This document shows, one piece after another, positions 1 to 10,000 of a stretch of 10,000 bases of DNA. The notes below the pieces were generated by a model that did not search any database, was not told the DNA's origin, and saw only the letters and a program-made list of their open reading frames with translations. The DNA comes from Leptospira weilii. GTDB lineage: Bacteria > Spirochaetota > Leptospiria > Leptospirales > Leptospiraceae. The DNA is taken from contig NZ_CP040840.1 of NCBI RefSeq assembly GCF_006874765.1, positions 167,501 through 177,500 on the forward strand. The letters are read 5' to 3'. A program made the translations under genes and the position numbers. The stretch's first letter is position 1. Every line of letters begins with the position of its first letter.

Positions 1-3181
<3,181 letters not shown>

Positions 3182-3245
3182 ATATTTAAGCATATTATAA
3201 TTTTATTAAATCTGGCACTTGCTTGAGAGATCTTATGTTTCAATT

Positions 3246-4664
<1,419 letters not shown>

Positions 4665-4710
4665 GTTGAGCGGGGGGACTTGGATCCGTGTTTGAAGATA
4701 GGAAAATACA

Positions 4711-4794
4711 GTGCTACTCATACTACTTTTCGTTTTTTTCTGGATTCTCTTGGCAGCTTTCGGGCTTCCTTCGCTTTACTTTATTGTTCGTTAA
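4711..4794 (+). CDS. Possible 27-aa single-pass membrane peptide
   Basis: A GTG at 4711 opens a 27-codon frame reading MLLILLFVFFWILLAAFGLP followed by SLYFIVR and TAA. The peptide is almost wholly hydrophobic and ends in one arginine. That is the pattern of a single transmembrane helix with a positive cytoplasmic end, similar in style to KdpF-like miniproteins. TAGGA at 4699-4703 stands seven bases before the GTG, an ideal spacing. The stop codon falls inside the left 9-bp target duplication of the adjacent MITE-like element. Reading through the reconstructed empty site keeps the same TAA, so the insertion did not truncate it. No kdp or transporter gene is nearby, so no function is proposed. 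T-rich DNA readily yields such frames by chance. Confidence 0.3.
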   Translation: MLLILLFVFFWILLAAFGLPSLYFIVR

Positions 4795-4812
4795 AATAAC
4801 GTGAGTTCGGCG
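4791..4812 (+). repeat. Left target duplication (9 bp) plus left terminal inverted repeat (13 bp)
   Basis: TTAAAATAA (4791-4799) is followed directly by CGTGAGTTCGGCG (4800-4812). The first is repeated exactly in direct orientation at the right end. The second is repeated inverted there with one mismatch. Confidence 0.75.
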
Positions 4813-4980
4813 TAAGAAATCCATGATTTATTTTTTCTGTAGGAAGTTGAAATTTGAACTTTGTAAATTTATTTTTAAAATGCGGGAACTACAGCAAATC
4901 GCGATTTTACGAACAAATTCTAAAAGTAGGGACTTCTACTTTTAGAAAATTCTTTCTCATTTTCAACCGCCGAGCTCACG
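4800..4980. mobile_element. MITE-like non-autonomous element, 181 bp, with 9-bp target duplication
   Basis: The ends CGTGAGTTCGGCG (4800-4812) and CGCCGAGCTCACG (4968-4980) are inverted repeats matching at 12 of 13 positions. Immediately outside each end, with no gap, is the same direct 9-mer TTAAAATAA (4791-4799 and 4981-4989). This is the layout left by a transposase that makes 9-bp target duplications. The inside has no coding frame of note, so any transposase would act in trans. It is rich in symmetry: a 12-bp-stem hairpin (4918-4947), a perfect palindrome AAATCGCGATTT (4896-4907), and a CTGTAG/CTACAG pair (4837-4842, 4889-4894). The element sits between fumC and the convergent DKNYY gene, where an insertion is harmless. 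The perfect target duplication suggests a fairly recent insertion. The parent IS family cannot be named from this window. Confidence 0.7.
4918..4947. repeat. Perfect 12-bp stem, 6-base loop hairpin inside the MITE-like element
   Basis: TTCTAAAAGTAG (4918-4929) and CTACTTTTAGAA (4936-4947) are exact reverse complements around GGACTT. In RNA this would be a stable hairpin on either strand. It could help end transcription from both convergent neighbours, although the stem is AT-rich and there is no long T-tract after it. The core GTAGGGACTTCTAC resembles the GTAGGAACTCCTAC-type palindromes I recall from Leptospira intergenic DNA (memory, not searched). Confidence 0.8.
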
Positions 4981-4989
4981 TTAAAATAA
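4968..4989 (+). repeat. Right terminal inverted repeat (13 bp) plus right target duplication (9 bp)
   Basis: CGCCGAGCTCACG (4968-4980) is the inverted copy of the left end. It is followed at once by TTAAAATAA (4981-4989), identical to the 9-mer left of the element. Confidence 0.75.
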
Positions 4990-5317
4990 GCGCCTAACGA
5001 AAACCATAATGTTACCCACAAATTAGGAAGACTTTTGGGATCATAAGGATCAAAAACTGATATTTTTCAAGTGTTCCGACAAGAATGAGACTTTTTACTT
5101 GCAAGAAGTATGATTTTCTGATAGAGAAAAATCTCCCGAGTCTTTTCCCGCCTCCAGGCTCAATGATTTGCTCCCTACGGGTCGCTCATCACCCTCCACC
5201 CAAAAATTAGGGTGGGGCCCGATCGTTTCACAGAGGATTTGTCGGAATTCCGACAGATTTATTTTCGGATCCCATTTCTCGAATCAAAACACCGTTTCTT
5301 ATATATATTCAATAAAA
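4990..5317. other. Intergenic region with two inverted repeats between convergent genes
   Basis: No credible gene is seen. Overlapping plus-strand frames near 5168-5430 run into the antisense of the DKNYY gene and have no ribosome site or family likeness. Two structures stand out. One is CCACCC-AAAAATTA-GGGTGG (5196-5215), a GC-rich 6-bp stem. The other is a perfect 16-bp palindrome, TGTCGGAATTCCGACA (5240-5255). On the plus strand the second is followed by GATTTATTTT and might stop leftover transcription from the fumC side. A weaker imperfect symmetry lies near 5033-5055 (TTTTGGGATC and GATCAAAA). Confidence 0.6.
5240..5255. repeat. Perfect 16-bp palindrome
   Basis: TGTCGGAATTCCGACA equals its own reverse complement and can form a 6-bp stem with an AATT loop. 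It lies 62 bases beyond the stop codon of the minus-strand DKNYY gene. It has the same general GNNGGAANTCCNNC form as the MITE hairpin core, so it may belong to the same dispersed family. A transcription-end role or a dimeric protein site are the alternatives. Confidence 0.6.
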
Positions 5318-6097
5318 TTAATATTCTATTTGAACTGCGGAAGTCGAATCCTCGATTGGAATCAATTCTTTCGAAAGGTATTTGTAAAGGTAGGTTCCCG
5401 TCTTGTCTCTTAACAAAAACGGACTCATAAAAGGATTTGTAGTTTTGGAATGTTCTTCGAAATCCAAAATTTCAAAAGTCTTCGCATCCATATCGATTCT
5501 AAAATCATAGTGATAGATTACAGTATCATCATACAAGAAATCGCACACATTGATCGTATAATTTTCGGATAAACCCGGGAGTTCTACATCCTTATAAAAA
5601 AAACGATTCTTATCTTTTGCATAAGCGAATCCTATTTTTTTAAAGGTCTCAGGATCCGCGTCGTCGATCTTTTTCAGCTTTCCAAATTTTTCGACATAAA
5701 CCGCCTTTTTATCTTTGAAAAATATCTCGTGGGGACTTTTGCTCAAGGACCGAAAACTTGCCCCGTCTATTCCTTTCAAAAGGATTCCATTTTGAATCAC
5801 ATAACGATCATCTGCCAGTAGATTCGAGTTTATTTTTCGCAGAAAAAGCGGATCGACATCTTCAAGAACGCGATCTTCATAGCCTTTCAGAAAATCGATT
5901 ATAAAATCTCGATAACTTTGCGGGTCATCGAGATCGAGAGTATTCCGATCCACGTTTTCGGGTGAACACCCTTTCCAAACAATCTTCGATCCGTCGTAAA
6001 CACAATTGACTTGTCTAAAAAATCGAAAAGGTTTTGAAGGAGTCGCTTTAGAAAGTCGCTCTTGAAAATCCTTCTCCGTCATTCGTTTTGTTTTCAT
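5318..6097 (-). CDS. DKNYY-repeat family protein, 259 aa, cytoplasmic
   Basis: The protein carries short repeats of the DKNYY type, in which an Asp-Lys-x-x-aromatic turn is followed by a strand and a PETF-like stretch. The clearest unit is [20 protein letters not shown] followed by FYKDVELPG (about residues 148-176). A second is [20 protein letters not shown] (about 126-145). Related strand-turn units occur near [18 protein letters not shown] and [18 protein letters not shown] proteins have no proven biochemical role and are usually expected to be beta-rich. Many have lipoprotein signals, but here the N-terminus ([20 protein letters not shown]) is charged and has no lipobox, so a cytoplasmic place is inferred. 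The start is backed by TAGGA eight bases upstream (6106-6110 on the plus strand) and a good promoter. The gene is monocistronic: convergent to fumC and divergent from the acyltransferase gene. Confidence 0.85.
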   Translation of the reverse strand: MKTKRMTEKDFQERLSKATPSKPFRFFRQVNCVYDGSKIVWKGCSPENVDRNTLDLDDPQSYRDFIIDFLKGYEDRVLEDVDPLFLRKINSNLLADDRYVIQNGILLKGIDGASFRSLSKSPHEIFFKDKKAVYVEKFGKLKKIDDADPETFKKIGFAYAKDKNRFFYKDVELPGLSENYTINVCDFLYDDTVIYHYDFRIDMDAKTFEILDFEEHSKTTNPFMSPFLLRDKTGTYLYKYLSKELIPIEDSTSAVQIEY

Positions 6098-6116
6098 CCA
6101 TTCAATCCTAGCTTAA

Positions 6117-6145
6117 AAAATAACAATCTACATCTCGTATGTCAA
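6117..6145 (-). promoter_or_regulatory. Sigma-70-type promoter of the DKNYY gene
   Basis: Read on the minus strand, a perfect -35 box TTGACA (6140-6145) is followed by a 17-base spacer and a -10 box TATTTT (6117-6122, four of six consensus). Transcription would start near 6110, giving a very short leader of about 12 bases with the TAGGA ribosome site at its 5' end. It is the best promoter match I found in the window. Confidence 0.6.
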
Positions 6146-6217
6146 CGTAACCCAAGTTCCCGAAATAAAAAAGAATTGCGAAACCTCCTGTAAAACGAGA
6201 TTCATCCTTAAACACCT

Positions 6218-7392
<1,175 letters not shown>

Positions 7393-7425
7393 AAAACCGA
7401 AAGCTTTCGATTCTAAAGTGGATTT

Positions 7426-7470
7426 ACCCGTTCCAAAAACTTTTTCTGGAACGGGTTTCTAACTTTTTTT
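7426..7470 (+). terminator. Intrinsic terminator after the acyltransferase gene
   Basis: ACCCGTTCCA (7426-7435) and TGGAACGGGT (7447-7456) form a perfect 10-bp stem around an 11-base loop. They are followed by TTTCTAAC and seven T residues (7464-7470). It begins 34 bases after the TGA of the acyltransferase gene. It also lies inside the open frame leading into the DUF2779 protein, which suggests that protein starts downstream of it and has its own transcript. Confidence 0.75.
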
Positions 7471-7493
7471 CTCTCAAAAGATCTAAATTAGAA

Positions 7494-8938
<1,445 letters not shown>

Positions 8939-8948
<10 letters not shown>

Positions 8949-9451
8949 GTCGGGGCCATGAAAGAAAGAATCTCGAAAACCATTTTCAAACCGAATTTGC
9001 CGTAGGAAAATTTCAAGATTTGAAGCTGATTTCCGCTCATCTTTCGAATTCGAAAATAGAATTATATTCTCAGAATATTCAATAAATAGAATTCACTATA
9101 CGTTTAAAGAGCGAAAGCGAAGAAAGCCTGGAAATTTATCCGAATATAGCTCCGTTCGCGAAAACGAGCGGATGGCGAGGGCTGAGTTTCGGAATTCAAG
9201 TTCCTAACGCTACTTTTCAAGAATTGAGAAATTACTACGGTCCGCCGGGACAACCTCCGAATCGGAGTTTTTACGAAAACGATGTTACGTTTTTTCGGAA
9301 GGAATCGTATTTCAAAACTTGGAAATCGTGTTGGATTCCCCGCGAAAAACTTCCTCAAAATTCCATGTCTAAGGAAAATCCAAACCCGGAAAGAATGGGC
9401 GCGATCGACTTAAATCTGTTCCGACAATCCTCCAATCTCGTTCTTTTGTAA
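8939..9451 (+). pseudogene. Hypothetical gene interrupted by one in-frame TAA (about 170 codons)
   Basis: An ATG at 8939 overlaps the last codons of the DUF2779 gene. It opens [20 protein letters not shown] and continues through KFQDLKLISAHLSNSKIELY to a TAA at 9083-9085. The same frame then stays open for another 121 codons to TAA at 9449-9451. It reads naturally across the stop: SQNIQ, stop, IEFTIRLKSESEESLEIYPN. Later it has GWRGLSFGIQVPNATFQELR, then YYGPPGQPPNRSFYENDVTF. The second part has no ATG, GTG or TTG near its beginning; the first is a TTG at 9224. One CAA-to-TAA change would explain the break. The overlap with DUF2779 suggests translational coupling. I do not recognise the family. 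Alternatives are a sequencing error or a real 48-residue protein. Confidence 0.6.
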
Positions 9452-9567
9452 ATCCGAGATCGGGTTCATAAACGTGAAATAAAAAACGATCGGTCATCGA
9501 TACGGGATTCGAAAAGACGGAAAATCCGGTTGTCCACAGACCTGGACCGATTTTCAGTGTTCTCAGA

Positions 9568-10000
<433 letters not shown>

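Noticed and set aside
3213..3222. TGGCAC and TTGC before fumC, resembling a sigma-54 promoter
   Set aside because: The two elements touch directly. The GG and GC dinucleotides are 7 bases apart instead of the required 12.
5168..5430. Overlapping plus-strand open frames of 72-81 codons
   Set aside because: They overlap the end of the DKNYY gene antisense, contain repeat sequence, and have no ribosome site or protein-like pattern.
8958..9005. Second ATG frame (15 codons) just after the DUF2779 gene
   Set aside because: It is very short and out of frame with the much better frame starting at 8939.

Overview
The window looks like chromosomal DNA of a spirochaete of the genus Leptospira, probably one of the pathogenic species. 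This is inference. It rests on the AT-leaning base composition, a DKNYY-type protein, a DUF2779 protein, a class II fumarase, and dispersed GTAGG/CCTAC-like palindromes between genes, which I recall as typical of Leptospira. No database search was possible. No phage, CRISPR array, rRNA or tRNA is visible.

Layout. 1-677 is the 3' part of a malic enzyme gene. A 425-base gap with two small hairpins follows. 1103-3181 encodes a large unrecognised protein, and 3270-4664 is fumC. Between fumC and the next, convergent gene lies a repeat-rich gap: a possible 27-residue membrane peptide (4711-4794), a MITE-like element (4800-4980) with 13-bp terminal inverted repeats and perfect 9-bp target duplications, and further hairpins. 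5318-6097 (minus strand) is a DKNYY-repeat protein with a good promoter at 6117-6145. 6235-7392 is a stand-alone acyltransferase resembling the acyltransferase domain of type I fatty acid and polyketide synthases. It is followed by a strong intrinsic terminator (7426-7470). Next comes a DUF2779 protein (conserved part 7503-8948) whose frame has no ATG, GTG or TTG before its conserved N-terminus. Overlapping its end is a gene broken by one in-frame TAA (8939-9451). The window ends in the first 144 codons of argG (9568 on).

How the genes fit together. Fumarase makes malate and malic enzyme turns malate into pyruvate, so the left part serves central carbon metabolism. ArgG on the right releases fumarate indirectly, through argininosuccinate lyase. 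The middle genes do not form an obvious pathway. The points most worth a second look are the precisely bounded MITE-like insertion, the DUF2779 gene with a terminator inside its reading frame and a changed nuclease motif, the single-stop pseudogene beside it, and the FAS-I-like acyltransferase in a bacterium expected to use type II fatty acid synthesis.
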